From NCBI RefSeq assembly GCF_003012705.1, contig NZ_PXYL01000001.1, positions 124,001-188,000 of the forward strand: a DNA stretch of 64,000 nt, read 5' to 3'. The DNA is from Pseudaminobacter soli (ex Li et al. 2025) (GTDB lineage Bacteria; Pseudomonadota; Alphaproteobacteria; Rhizobiales; Rhizobiaceae). A program made the position numbers and the translations under genes. The notes beneath the pieces are model-generated. The model saw only the letters and a program-made list of their open reading frames with translations. It was not told the DNA's origin and made no database searches. Position 1 is the first letter of the stretch. Every line of letters starts with the position of its first letter. Below are positions 43,924-52,587 of the stretch, in pieces.

Positions 43924-46440
43924 TCAGACGGCCGTGACAAAACTGTCGATCACCCGCTTTTGGCCAGCCTTGTCGAAGTCGATGGTCAGCTTGTTGCCGT
44001 CGATTGCCGCGACATTGCCGTTGCCGAATTTCTGGTGGAACACGCGGTCGCCGACCTTGAAGGGCGAGGGGCTGTCGGCCACCGATTTCGCGACCAGCTC
44101 GCCCTCGATGGTGCGGCCCTTCACCGAGCCACGGCCGGCGCCATAGCCGGAATCGGTCTCGCCATAGCCGATGCGCTCGACATGGTGGCCGGAGCGAGAG
44201 CCCCAGTTGCGGTCGGTCGCTTCGTTGCGGTTTTGCTGCGCGCGCTGCCAGCCGGGCGTGGCATAGGTGTTGGAGAAGGACTTTTGGTCCGAACCGATGC
44301 TGTCGAAGCGCGAGGCGCCATAGGGGTTCTGGCGGCCGCCATAGCCGCCGCCACCGTAGCCGCCATAGGAATCACTGGCCTCGGCGACTTCCACATGCGC
44401 TTCCGGCAATTCGTCCAGGAAGCGTGACGGGATGGTCGACTGCCAAAGGCCGTGGATGCGGCGGTTGGAGACGAACCAGATATGCAGGTTCCGCTTGGCG
44501 CGGGTGAGGCCGACATAGGCAAGCCGGCGCTCTTCCTCCAGGCCGGAGCGTCCGCCTTCGTCGAGCGAGCGCTGGTGCGGGAACAGGCCTTCCTCCCAGC
44601 CGGGCAGGAACACGGTCTCGAACTCCAGGCCCTTGGCCGAGTGCAGCGTCATGATGGTGACGGCGTCGAGCTCCTCGTTCTGCTCGCTGTCCATGACCAG
44701 CGCGACGTGCTCCAGGAACGAGCGCAGCGACTCGTAGTCCTCCATGGAGCGGATCAGCTCCTTGAGGTTTTCGAGCCGGCCCGGCGCCTCGGCCGAGCGG
44801 TCGTTCTTCCACATGTCGGTGTAGCCGCTCTCCTCGAGGATGATCTCGGCGAGCTCGGTGTGCGACGTGTTGTCGAGCGCCTTCTGCCAGCGCTCGAAAT
44901 TGGCGACGACTTCGCGCAGAGCCGCGCGCGGCTTGGGCTTCAGCTCGTCGCTCTCGGCAAGCTTTGCCGCCGCCTCCAGCATGGGAATGCGTAAGCCCCG
45001 CGCCGTGTCGTGGATCTGGCGAATGGCGGCTTCGCCAAGGCCGCGCTTGGGCACATTGACGATGCGCTCGAAGGCGAGGTCGTCGGCCGGCTGCGCGACG
45101 ACGCGGAAATAAGCCATAGCGTCGCGGATTTCCTGGCGCTCGTAGAAACGCGGGCCGCCGACGACGCGGTAGTTGAGGCCGAGCGTGACGAAACGGTCCT
45201 CGAACTCGCGCATCTGGAACGAGGCGCGGACCAAAATGGCCATGTCGTTGAGCGCATGACCCTTGCGCTGCAGCTGCTCGATCTCCTCGCCGACGGCTCT
45301 GGCTTCCTCTTCCGAATCCCAGGCGGCGTGGACGTTCACCTTGGCGTCGTCCGGGTCGGCGATGTCGGTGAACAGCGTCTTGCCGAGCCGGCCTTCATTG
45401 TGCGCGATGAGATGCGATGCCGCGCCGAGAATATGGGCGGTGGAACGGTAGTTGCGCTCCAGCCGGATCACGACCGCGCCCGGAAAATCCTTCTCGAAGC
45501 GCAGGATGTTGTCCACTTCCGCGCCGCGCCAGCCATAGATCGACTGGTCGTCGTCACCCACGCAGCAGACATTTTTTTGTCCGGGCGCGCCGGTTTCCTG
45601 GGCCAGCAGGCGCAGCCACATATATTGCGCGGTGTTGGTGTCCTGATACTCGTCGACGAGGATGTATTTGAACCGGCGGTGATATTCCTTCAGCACGTCC
45701 GGATGCGCGCGGAAGATGCGGATCGGGTGGCAGAGCAGGTCGCCGAAGTCGCAGGCGTTCAGCGTCTGCAGCCGGTCTTGATAGGCCTTGTAAAGCTCAC
45801 GGCCCTTGCCATTGGCGAATGAGCGGGCGTCGCCCTCGGGAATCTCGGCCGGGCCGAGGCCCTTGTTCTTCCAGGCGTCGATCATCATGGCGAACTGGCG
45901 CGGCGGCCAGCGCTTGTCGTCCAGCCCCTCGGCCTGGATGAGCTGCTTGATGAGACGGATGACGTCGTCTGTGTCGAGAATGGTGAAGTCCGAGCGCAGG
46001 CCGGCAAGCTCGGCATGGCGGCGCAGCATCTTCACGCCGATGGAGTGGAAGGTGCCAAGCCAGGGCATGCCTTCGATCGCTTCGCCCACCAGCAGGCCGA
46101 TGCGCTGCTTCATCTCGCGCGCGGCCTTGTTGGTGAAGGTCACGGCCAGGATCTGGCTGGGGAAGGCGCGGCCGAGGCTGAGGATATGCGCGATGCGGGT
46201 GGTCAGCACGCGCGTCTTGCCGGTGCCAGCGCCCGCAAGCACCAGAACCGGACCTTCCGTGGTTTCGACGGCCTGCCGCTGCTCGGCGTTAAGGCCGTTC
46301 AGGTACGTCGGGGCAGAAGCCTGATGACGCGCGGCCATGGCGCGGGCGGCGATGCCACCGGGCGCAGGCGCGCCGGAAGGGCGCGGGGCGGGCGCACCGG
46401 GCTCGTCGAAGAAGGGGATGTCGTCTGGAAAGTCTGACAT
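43924..46440 (-). CDS. UvrD/PcrA-type DNA helicase
   Basis: An 838-residue superfamily 1A helicase. Motif Ia/I (VLAGAGTGKT, about residues 66-75), the Walker B region (ILVDEYQDTN, about 262-271), and motif VI (VGLTRAKRNLHIW) are clear. A Gly/Tyr-rich linker (about 700-720, SYGGYGGGGYGGRQ) leads to a C-terminal Tudor-like fold (VGDRVFHQKFGNGNVAAI), as in UvrD and PcrA. It unwinds DNA in nucleotide excision and mismatch repair and clears RecA filaments. ATG 46440 was chosen; a GTG lies 6 bases upstream. Confidence 0.92.
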   Translation of the reverse strand: MSDFPDDIPFFDEPGAPAPRPSGAPAPGGIAARAMAARHQASAPTYLNGLNAEQRQAVETTEGPVLVLAGAGTGKTRVLTTRIAHILSLGRAFPSQILAVTFTNKAAREMKQRIGLLVGEAIEGMPWLGTFHSIGVKMLRRHAELAGLRSDFTILDTDDVIRLIKQLIQAEGLDDKRWPPRQFAMMIDAWKNKGLGPAEIPEGDARSFANGKGRELYKAYQDRLQTLNACDFGDLLCHPIRIFRAHPDVLKEYHRRFKYILVDEYQDTNTAQYMWLRLLAQETGAPGQKNVCCVGDDDQSIYGWRGAEVDNILRFEKDFPGAVVIRLERNYRSTAHILGAASHLIAHNEGRLGKTLFTDIADPDDAKVNVHAAWDSEEEARAVGEEIEQLQRKGHALNDMAILVRASFQMREFEDRFVTLGLNYRVVGGPRFYERQEIRDAMAYFRVVAQPADDLAFERIVNVPKRGLGEAAIRQIHDTARGLRIPMLEAAAKLAESDELKPKPRAALREVVANFERWQKALDNTSHTELAEIILEESGYTDMWKNDRSAEAPGRLENLKELIRSMEDYESLRSFLEHVALVMDSEQNEELDAVTIMTLHSAKGLEFETVFLPGWEEGLFPHQRSLDEGGRSGLEEERRLAYVGLTRAKRNLHIWFVSNRRIHGLWQSTIPSRFLDELPEAHVEVAEASDSYGGYGGGGYGGRQNPYGASRFDSIGSDQKSFSNTYATPGWQRAQQNRNEATDRNWGSRSGHHVERIGYGETDSGYGAGRGSVKGRTIEGELVAKSVADSPSPFKVGDRVFHQKFGNGNVAAIDGNKLTIDFDKAGQKRVIDSFVTAV

Positions 46441-46602
46441 TTCCACCGAATGTAGTGATTCGGGGCCGAAAGGCCAGCAGTGTTGCCGTTTTGTGCCCAT
46501 GGTTGGGCGTCTTGTCGGCCACCTAAGGCGGAGTCGCCCTTGATTGCCGAAGGGTTAGCTTCAGCGATACAGTCGCAAGATCGGTTTTGCTAGGGGCATT
46601 CG

Positions 46603-46950
46603 GTGCGGACGATCGACACGATCTTCGGGGTACTGCTGCTGATTGGTGCGATCCTCCACGGCTACGGCACCTTCGTCGGATACGCGGTGGGCTCGGAGGT
46701 GTTCGTATGGTCGCTCGCGGGTTCTCTGGCGGCCGGGCTTATCGCCGTGCTCAATATCCTGCGCAGCCGTCGGCCAGACGACCAAGCGCTCGCCTGGATA
46801 TGCCTGGTTTCCAGCCTGTGCTGGGTGGGAGTGGCGTTGGCCTTCGGATCGGCGATCGGCAATGTCCGGGATCCGCGCGTGCTGTGGCATGCCATCGCCG
46901 CCTTGGTGCTGGCCGGCTTCAGCTTGCGGACGCTCATAGCGCACGCATAG
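46603..46950 (+). CDS. Small inner-membrane protein with four helices (GTG start)
   Basis: A 115-residue hydrophobic protein with four predicted membrane helices (about residues 5-25, 32-50, 63-82 and 92-110). Short charged loops separate them (ILRSRRPDDQ). I do not recognise the family. It starts with GTG after AGGGG. It is divergent from uvrD, with 162 bases between. No function can be assigned. Confidence 0.7.
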   Translation: MRTIDTIFGVLLLIGAILHGYGTFVGYAVGSEVFVWSLAGSLAAGLIAVLNILRSRRPDDQALAWICLVSSLCWVGVALAFGSAIGNVRDPRVLWHAIAALVLAGFSLRTLIAHA

Positions 46951-47011
46951 CCCGGCCCCCGCAGGGAGGGGTGCGGACGATTCTTGATCCACACGACCGG
47001 GGGCGTGCGTA

Positions 47012-47452
47012 CTACTGGCTCAATCCAAGCTGGCTCTTCAACCCGGGCACTGCGTCGACAATGTCCTTGATGGCATCCGGGCCGGCGGCGACTTTCGCCT
47101 GCTCAAGCAGGGTCTCTGCGGCCTGCTTGATCTGCTCGGGCTCGAGGCCGCTGGCGCGAAGCTGGGCGATGCCGTTGACCAGCGCGCTGGCCTTCTCCCC
47201 CAGCAGCCCGCCGAGTGCGGAACTGATCGAGCCGAGAAGGCCGCCGCCATTGGCGCCCTGGGCCATCACGTCGTGGCTGTGGGCGAGATCTTCTGCCCCA
47301 GGCACGCTGTTGAACAGCCCTGCGATCCGGCTGTCACCCGCCTCATATTCGAGCACGGATAGAATGGTGCCAACGGCCATCTCCGTCTTGGCCGGATCGA
47401 GGCCCGTTTTGGCCGAAACCGTCGCGATGATGTCCTGTGCGTTCATGGGCAT
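47012..47452 (-). CDS. DUF2780-like small protein
   Basis: A 146-residue Ala/Gly-rich protein. The layout (VSAKTGLDPAKTEMAVGTILSVL, then FNSVPGAEDLA, then a GGLLGSISSALGGLLG segment, then two helices) resembles the DUF2780/YidB-like group, but this is from memory and weak. No signal peptide is seen. Its start lies 4 bases after the stop codon of the gene upstream, so the two are probably translated together. Two ATG codons (47452 and 47446) are possible. Confidence 0.65.
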   Translation of the reverse strand: MPMNAQDIIATVSAKTGLDPAKTEMAVGTILSVLEYEAGDSRIAGLFNSVPGAEDLAHSHDVMAQGANGGGLLGSISSALGGLLGEKASALVNGIAQLRASGLEPEQIKQAAETLLEQAKVAAGPDAIKDIVDAVPGLKSQLGLSQ

Positions 47453-47456
47453 GCGC

Positions 47457-47975
47457 TCATTGCGTCTTCTGGGTCTTCAGGCGCACGTCGCAGGCCTTCC
47501 AATAATCCCGCCAGCCTTGACCGGGCTGGATCTTGCCGGCGGCCTTGTCGGCCTTCCACTCGGCCTTGCATTCGTGCACACGCTGCCGGAAGCCCATTTC
47601 ACGCGGCTTCATCGCTGCGCCGCCGGGGGTGGCCGTGTTGGTTTCGGCTGCATACTGGAACCGCGCCATGGCCTGCTTCTCGGTCGGCTGCTGCGTTGCA
47701 GGTGCCGGGACAGATGAAGGCGACTTGTTCGCCGGCGGTGCCTTGGCCGGCGGTGTGTTGGTGCCTTTCATGGCCGTGCTGCAGCTGTGAAGGAATTGCG
47801 GCCAGGTCTGGCCATGCAAGCTGTTGGCCTTCTTGGCGGCCTCATATTTCGCGCTGCACGCCTTGGTGACTGACTGCGCGGCGCTCGTGTTGGCGGCAAG
47901 GCCGTGGGAGGGGAAGGCCAGGAATGCTGCACCGAGCGACAGCGCGCTCGCTGATATCAAGGTCTTGAAGGTCAT
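47457..47975 (-). CDS. Secreted protein with two Cys-bounded repeats (PsiF-like)
   Basis: A 172-residue exported protein. Residues 1-28 are a signal peptide (ending HGLAA-N). Two copies of a repeat follow, each starting and ending with Cys: CSAKYEAAKKA...GQTWPQFLHSC (about 39-64) and CKAEWKADKAA...GQGWRDYWKAC (about 139-165). Between them is a Pro/Ala/Lys-rich linker. The pattern recalls PsiF repeats, with each Cys pair likely a disulfide-linked hairpin. AGGAGG upstream of the ATG decides the start. Function unknown. Confidence 0.75.
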   Translation of the reverse strand: MTFKTLISASALSLGAAFLAFPSHGLAANTSAAQSVTKACSAKYEAAKKANSLHGQTWPQFLHSCSTAMKGTNTPPAKAPPANKSPSSVPAPATQQPTEKQAMARFQYAAETNTATPGGAAMKPREMGFRQRVHECKAEWKADKAAGKIQPGQGWRDYWKACDVRLKTQKTQ

Positions 47976-48196
47976 GGGATCCTCCTTCGTTGGCAAGGCG
48001 AAGCCTGCGTCTAAAGGTTGTTCCTGACTTGTGGCGCCGTGGGTCGGCGAACAGGCCTTGACGAAAATTTGATGCCCCGAGCAGGTGCATCTCCTGCGTG
48101 CAGACGTGCCGCGGTCCGCTTCCACCGAAGGTGTACTAGACCCTTCCGGCCACGCCCTTATCTTGTCCTTGGGGGGAGAGAGGAAGGAGGACGACG

Positions 48197-49075
48197 ATGA
48201 ACAGGCCGCCCATCACCCAGGCGATGATCGACGCCTATGACGAATACACGCATCTGACGCTCGACCGCCGCGCTTTCATGGAGAAGTTGTCCAAGCTGGC
48301 CGGTTCGGGCGCAGCGGCAGCTGCCGTCGCGCCGCTTCTGGCGGCCAACTCCGCACAGGCCGCGATCGTGGCCGAGGATGACCCACGGGTGAAGGGCGAG
48401 AACATCACTTTTCCAGGCTCGAAGGGCGAGATGAAGGGGTATCTGGTGCGCCCGGCCGAAGCGGGCGGCAAACTCGGAACGGTCATCGTCGTTCACGAGA
48501 ACCGCGGCCTCAACGCGCATATCCGCGACGTGGCGCGACGCATCGCGCTTGAGGGGTTCATCGTCCTGGCACCCGACTTTCTGTCGCCACTCGGCGGCAC
48601 CCCCGACGACGAGGACAAGGCGCGCGAAATGTTCACCCAGTTATCGTCCGAACAGACCATTGCCGACGGGCTGGCGACGGTGGCCTATCTGAAGAAGATC
48701 GACGGCGGCAACGGCAAGGTCGGCGTGGTCGGCTTCTGCTGGGGTGGCGGGGTGGTCAACGATCTGGCGGTGAACGCGCCCGACCTCGATGCCGCGGTCG
48801 CTTACTACGGGCGGCAGCCGAAGAGCGAGGATGTGGCTAAGATCAAAGCGCCGCTCCTGCTGCATTACGCCGGCAAGGACGAGCGCATCGACGCGGGTAT
48901 CGACGCCTACAAGGCCGCGCTGAAGGCGGGCGGCAAGAGCTTTACCATCTACGTCTATGAAGGCGCGCAGCACGCCTTCAACAACGACACCTCCGCCGCG
49001 CGCTATGACAAGGTGGCCGCCGACCTGGCCTGGGGCCGCACCATCGCCTTTCTCAAGCAAAACCTCGGGGGCTGA
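48197..49075 (+). CDS. Dienelactone hydrolase family protein with Tat-like signal
   Basis: A 292-residue alpha/beta hydrolase. Near the N-terminus, DRRAFMEKL (about residues 23-31) and the hydrophobic stretch to ANSAQA (about 53) look like a twin-arginine signal, so the enzyme may be exported folded. The catalytic triad candidates are Cys in GFCWGGG (near residue 181), Asp in GKDERID, and His in GAQHAFNND (near 260). Dienelactone hydrolases open lactones from chlorocatechol breakdown, but many members have other ester or lactone substrates. Confidence 0.85.
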   Translation: MNRPPITQAMIDAYDEYTHLTLDRRAFMEKLSKLAGSGAAAAAVAPLLAANSAQAAIVAEDDPRVKGENITFPGSKGEMKGYLVRPAEAGGKLGTVIVVHENRGLNAHIRDVARRIALEGFIVLAPDFLSPLGGTPDDEDKAREMFTQLSSEQTIADGLATVAYLKKIDGGNGKVGVVGFCWGGGVVNDLAVNAPDLDAAVAYYGRQPKSEDVAKIKAPLLLHYAGKDERIDAGIDAYKAALKAGGKSFTIYVYEGAQHAFNNDTSAARYDKVAADLAWGRTIAFLKQNLGG

Positions 49076-49229
49076 GGTGCGCCGAGCCTGTTAACGGATG
49101 AGGGCATTGCTTGGTTAATGCGAGCCAGCTGGAGAGAGTGTGATTCCCACTGCCGGATCATGCTTCGGCGGATCATTTCGGGCCTGCCGAGGCAGCGCAC
49201 GAGGCGGCTCGGCCCCGTGCGCATGAAAG
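49076..49229. other. Gap after the dienelactone hydrolase
   Basis: 154 bases with no gene. GTTAACGG (about 49090) and TTGGTTAATGCG (about 49111) form TTAA-containing repeats, but I see no clear promoter or terminator. Confidence 0.3.
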
Positions 49230-49439
49230 TCATGCTGAGTATAAATCCGGGTGCCGCAAGCTTCTTGCCGACTTGATGATGGCGCGTGCGTAGATCATCT
49301 TCATCGGAATGGGAATGCTATGGCGTTCCAGGCGGTATAGTTCGTTGTTTATTGTCTTCAGGGCGCGCCAGAAGTCGTAATCACTTATCGTGCGGTCGGA
49401 TGCCAGGCGGCTGGACATCTGAACAACGTCAATCTTCAT
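49230..49439 (-). CDS. Small basic protein, unknown
   Basis: A 69-residue protein that I do not recognise. It is helical, rich in Arg, Ile and Ser, with a central NNELYRLERHSIPIPMK and no signal peptide. GGAGG stands 6 bases before the ATG at 49439, the main argument that it is real. Upstream lies a 281-base gap with repeated TTAA motifs that may hold its promoter. Confidence 0.5.
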   Translation of the reverse strand: MKIDVVQMSSRLASDRTISDYDFWRALKTINNELYRLERHSIPIPMKMIYARAIIKSARSLRHPDLYSA

Positions 49440-49720
49440 GCCAATCCTCCGAACGGGACCCCCGCCACCGTTCCGGTATTTGAGTCGAATCTAATGCGAT
49501 TGTGCCCACCCAGCCGGTGGGATCAATCCGCCCCCATCGCTCAAACTGTGCAAAAACCCTTAAGGTTAACGTTTAGCTGACCGTTAAAGTTTTAACGATT
49601 GGCGCCGATTTCCGGCGTGATCCCCTGCGCAAACGGGATCTCGCGGCTGGCGTCCCAACGACACCAGCCGGTGCATGCGCCGCCTAAAAGGCGACGCGGT
49701 ATCGCGGTGGCTTTTGCCTG
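49440..49720 (-). promoter_or_regulatory. Gap with nested TTAA inverted repeats and two adjoining GANTC sites
   Basis: 281 bases with no gene. Within 36 bases, TTAA occurs at 49560, 49566, 49584 and 49592. TTAACG (49566) and CGTTAA (49582) form an inverted repeat, and GTTAAA-GT-TTTAAC (49583-49596) forms another. At about 49481, GAGTC and GAATC adjoin each other. The TTAA spacing does not match the full CtrA site (seven bases between). Confidence 0.4.
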
Positions 49721-50206
49721 TCAGACGTTCTTGCGCTTGATGCCGATGGAGCGGCCGGCGCGCTCAGGCTGCGGCAGGGCAGCATGGGCGGCGGCCATGG
49801 CGCGCACCTTGGCCTGGATGTCCTCGGGGAAGGAGGCGACCTTCGGGCCCGACATGTCGATGTGCAGCGACAGCGTCTCGGAAGTGGCGGCCAGCCAGCC
49901 GTCGACATGGCGGATTTCCTGATAGACGTGCAGTCGCTTCTCGTCATGGTCGATGAGTTGAAAGCTGACCTCGAGCTGGTCGCCCAGATGCAGTTCGCGC
50001 ACGTAGCAGATGTGCACTTCCGCCGTGTAGATCGTCAGATTGCGATCGCGTGCATAGTCCGCCCCGACGCCCAGCAGATCGAGGGCACCATCGGAGCCAC
50101 GATCGAAGATAATGTTGTAATAGGCCATGTTGAGATGGCCGTTATAGTCGATCCAGTCTTTCTCCACCTCCACGACGCGGGAGACGAAGGGGGCGGGGAT
50201 GGTCAT
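49721..50206 (-). CDS. Thioesterase, hot-dog fold (4HBT)
   Basis: A 161-residue acyl-CoA thioesterase. The active-site stretch DWIDYNGHLNMAYYN (about residues 17-31, with the catalytic Asp) is typical of the 4-hydroxybenzoyl-CoA thioesterase / YbgC-like group. The rest follows the hot-dog fold, with YVRELHLGDQLEVSFQLIDHD in the core. Substrate unknown; carnitine-metabolism thioesterases look similar. Divergent from the flavoprotein gene, with 88 bases between. Confidence 0.88.
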   Translation of the reverse strand: MTIPAPFVSRVVEVEKDWIDYNGHLNMAYYNIIFDRGSDGALDLLGVGADYARDRNLTIYTAEVHICYVRELHLGDQLEVSFQLIDHDEKRLHVYQEIRHVDGWLAATSETLSLHIDMSGPKVASFPEDIQAKVRAMAAAHAALPQPERAGRSIGIKRKNV

Positions 50207-50294
50207 TGACAGTTTCCTCGTTTGGGCGTTTGCAAAGGGCTCCCATCCTTAGACACTTCTCGTGGACCCTCATGGTCCAATAGCGGAGGAAATA

Positions 50295-51704
50295 ATGGCT
50301 CTTAGCGACGTCCCGGCGGTTGAACGCAACGAGGAAGGCATTGCCGCGGTTCTTGGCATCCTCAAGCAGCGTTTTGGCGAGCGCTTTCAGACCGGAGCGT
50401 CCATGCGTGAGCAGCATGCGCACACCACGACCTATATTCCGACTCAGGCGCCGGACGGGGTGGTGTTTCCCGAAACCACCGAGGAGGTGCAGGAGATCGT
50501 GCGGGCCTGCGCGGCACACCGCGTGCCGGTTATCGCCTTCGGCACCGGCACCTCGCTCGAGGGCCATGTGAATGCGCCCGGCGGCGGCATTTCGCTCGAT
50601 ACCTCTCGCATGAATCGCATCCTCGCCGTCCACGCTGAGGATCTCGACTGCGTGGTCGAGCCGGGCGTGACGCGCGAGGCGCTCAACACGCATCTGCGCG
50701 ACACCGGCCTGTTCTTTCCGATCGATCCGGGCGCGAATGCCAGCCTTGGCGGCATGGCCTCGACGCGCGCTTCCGGCACCAATGCGGTGCGCTATGGCAC
50801 CATGCGCGAGAATGTGATGGCGCTGACGGCTGTCATGGCCGACGGCAGCGCGATCACCACGGCCAGCCGCGCCAAAAAAAGCTCGGCCGGCTATGACCTG
50901 ACGCGGCTTCTGGTTGGCTCGGAGGGCACGCTTGGCATCATCACCTCTCTGACTCTGAAACTCTACGGCATTCCGCAGGCGATCTCGGGCGGCGTATGTC
51001 CGTTCCCGTCGGTCGATGCTGCCTGTAATGCGGTCATCTCGACCATCCAGATGGGCATCCCGGTCGCGCGCATCGAACTGGTCAACGCGCTGCAGATGCG
51101 GGCGCTGAAGCTGCATTCGCATCTCGACTACCCCGAAAGCCCGTGCCTGTTCGTGGAGTTCCACGGCACCGAGGCGGGCGTTGCCGAGCAGGCCGAAAGC
51201 TTTGGCGAGATCGCGGCCGAGTATGGCGGCGGGCCGTTCCTGTGGACCGGCGTGGCCGAGGAACGCACAAAACTCTGGAAGGCGCGGCACGAGGCCTATT
51301 GGGCGTCGCTGACGCTGCGGCCCGGCGCCAAGGGGCTGTCGACCGACGTCTGCGTGCCGATCTCGCGGCTTGCCGAGTGCATCGCCGAGACCGAGGAGGA
51401 TATTGCCCGGATGGGACTGATCGCGCCCATCGTCGGTCATGTCGGCGATGGCAATTTCCATACGCTGGTGCTGATGGACATGAACGACCCCAAGGAGATC
51501 GCGCTGGCCGAGGAGTTCGTCGGGCGGCTCAACATGCGCGCCATCGCCATGGGCGGCACCTGCACCGGCGAGCATGGCGTCGGCCAGGGCAAGATGGGCT
51601 TCCTGCGCCACGAACTGGGTGGAGCGGTGGATGTGATGCGCTCGATCAAGGCAGCACTCGATCCGCAGAACATCCTCAATCCTGGGAAGATCTTGCCGCT
51701 CTAA
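50295..51704 (+). CDS. FAD-linked oxidase, D-lactate dehydrogenase (cytochrome) type
   Basis: A 469-residue flavoprotein of the vanillyl-alcohol oxidase / GlcD group. The PP-loop FAD-binding domain spans about residues 50-220 (PVIAFGTGTSLEGHVNAPGGG; DPGANASLGGMASTRASG), followed by the FAD-oxidase C domain with HVGDGNFHTLVL (about 390) and GEHGVGQGK (near 430). It resembles D-lactate dehydrogenases that pass electrons to cytochrome c, but glycolate or other 2-hydroxy acids are possible. GGAGGA precedes ATG 50295; the frame is open 33 bases further. Confidence 0.88.
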   Translation: MALSDVPAVERNEEGIAAVLGILKQRFGERFQTGASMREQHAHTTTYIPTQAPDGVVFPETTEEVQEIVRACAAHRVPVIAFGTGTSLEGHVNAPGGGISLDTSRMNRILAVHAEDLDCVVEPGVTREALNTHLRDTGLFFPIDPGANASLGGMASTRASGTNAVRYGTMRENVMALTAVMADGSAITTASRAKKSSAGYDLTRLLVGSEGTLGIITSLTLKLYGIPQAISGGVCPFPSVDAACNAVISTIQMGIPVARIELVNALQMRALKLHSHLDYPESPCLFVEFHGTEAGVAEQAESFGEIAAEYGGGPFLWTGVAEERTKLWKARHEAYWASLTLRPGAKGLSTDVCVPISRLAECIAETEEDIARMGLIAPIVGHVGDGNFHTLVLMDMNDPKEIALAEEFVGRLNMRAIAMGGTCTGEHGVGQGKMGFLRHELGGAVDVMRSIKAALDPQNILNPGKILPL

Positions 51705-51838
51705 TCGTTCAAGGGGTCCCGGCGCCGCAAGCTTCGTGCCCCTTACCCCTTGACCCATCCGGCATCGCGCCAAACATTTTCTTGCTCAGCCCCGAATTCT
51801 GCAACGCGCCGCGGGCGCAATGGAGAGGAGCAGGCAAG
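51705..51838 (+). terminator. Possible terminator after the flavoprotein gene
   Basis: CAAGGGGT (51711-51718) and ACCCCTTG (51746-51753) form an 8-bp inverted repeat, 6 bases after the stop codon; an alternative pairing uses AAGGGG and CCCCTT. There is no T run. Confidence 0.35.
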
Positions 51839-52375
51839 ATGGCGATTTCACGCAAGGAAGAGGCGAGGGCGCTCAATGCGGACGAGCGCGAGTTGGTGGA
51901 AAAATCCCACCACCCGGCCGTGCAGGAGCTTTCCGACGCAGAGCTGCACGAACTGGTGAAGCTGGTGCGCGACAGGCGCGACAAGGCGCAGACCGATGTG
52001 TTTCGTCGCCGTCGCGAAATCCGCGGCAAGGGCGTGCCGAAGGGCACCAAGCCCGTGACAGGCGACGCGGGCTCCCGCACCAAGCTTGCCGTTCTGGCAA
52101 TGGCGATGCGCCGTCTCAATGCCGAGGTCGAGCGTCGGCAGCAGCTTGCCGCGAGCATGGAGCAGATCGAAAGCGCCCGCCGGGCGCTGGCGATGAAGCA
52201 GAAGGCGCAGGCACGTGGGGCGGACTTCAACACCCGCCATGCGCATAGCGGCATGCGCGCGGTCGAAAGCCGGAAGCCCAAGAACCTGATCCGCCCGATG
52301 GAACTGGGGCGTCAGCGCAAGGCCGGCCAGGTGGCGCAGGCCAAGCGCGACTCACGCGGACATCACGCTCTCTGA
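51839..52375 (+). CDS. Basic Arg/Lys-rich protein, unknown
   Basis: A 178-residue, strongly basic protein. Helical segments (residues about 5-30 and 80-125) surround a KGTKPVTGDAG loop. The C-terminus (GRQRKAGQVAQAKRDSRGHHAL) is disordered and positively charged, which suggests nucleic-acid binding. I do not recognise the domain, though I have a weak sense that related proteins occur in other rhizobia. GAGAGGAGC before ATG 51839 fixes the start. Confidence 0.7.
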   Translation: MAISRKEEARALNADERELVEKSHHPAVQELSDAELHELVKLVRDRRDKAQTDVFRRRREIRGKGVPKGTKPVTGDAGSRTKLAVLAMAMRRLNAEVERRQQLAASMEQIESARRALAMKQKAQARGADFNTRHAHSGMRAVESRKPKNLIRPMELGRQRKAGQVAQAKRDSRGHHAL

Positions 52376-52520
52376 GCGACAGGCGACTGCATTGCCTGCA
52401 GGTTAGGACCGCTCCCGTGCGATTGACTTTCGTCCGGGAGCGCGACACAAGACGCGCGGTCCACAAGGATGGTTATGCGCAGAGAACTCATTTTGGGTGA
52501 ATTCGCCTGAGGGCGGATTA

Positions 52521-52556
52521 GCGGCGGAAACGCCGCGTGCTGGCGCATGTGCGCCA
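52521..52556 (+). other. Two tandem hairpins upstream of the GNAT gene
   Basis: GCGGCG-GAAA-CGCCGC (52521-52536) is a GNRA-capped stem, and TGGCGC-ATGT-GCGCCA (52541-52556) follows four bases later. Both are GC-rich with no T run, and they end 31 bases before the start codon, in a 212-base gap. Confidence 0.4.
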
Positions 52557-52587
52557 ATCTCTGTTCATGACATCAAGGACCAATTCC

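Noticed and set aside
47457-49229. A defence or toxin-antitoxin island among the small unknown genes
   Set aside because: No nuclease, toxin, reverse transcriptase or defence ATPase motif was found, codon use looks like the neighbours, and no integrase or att-like repeat is present.
49560-49595. CtrA binding site (TTAA-N7-TTAA)
   Set aside because: The distances between the TTAA cores are 6, 18 and 8 bases between starts; none is the 11 needed for a full site. Only half sites are possible.
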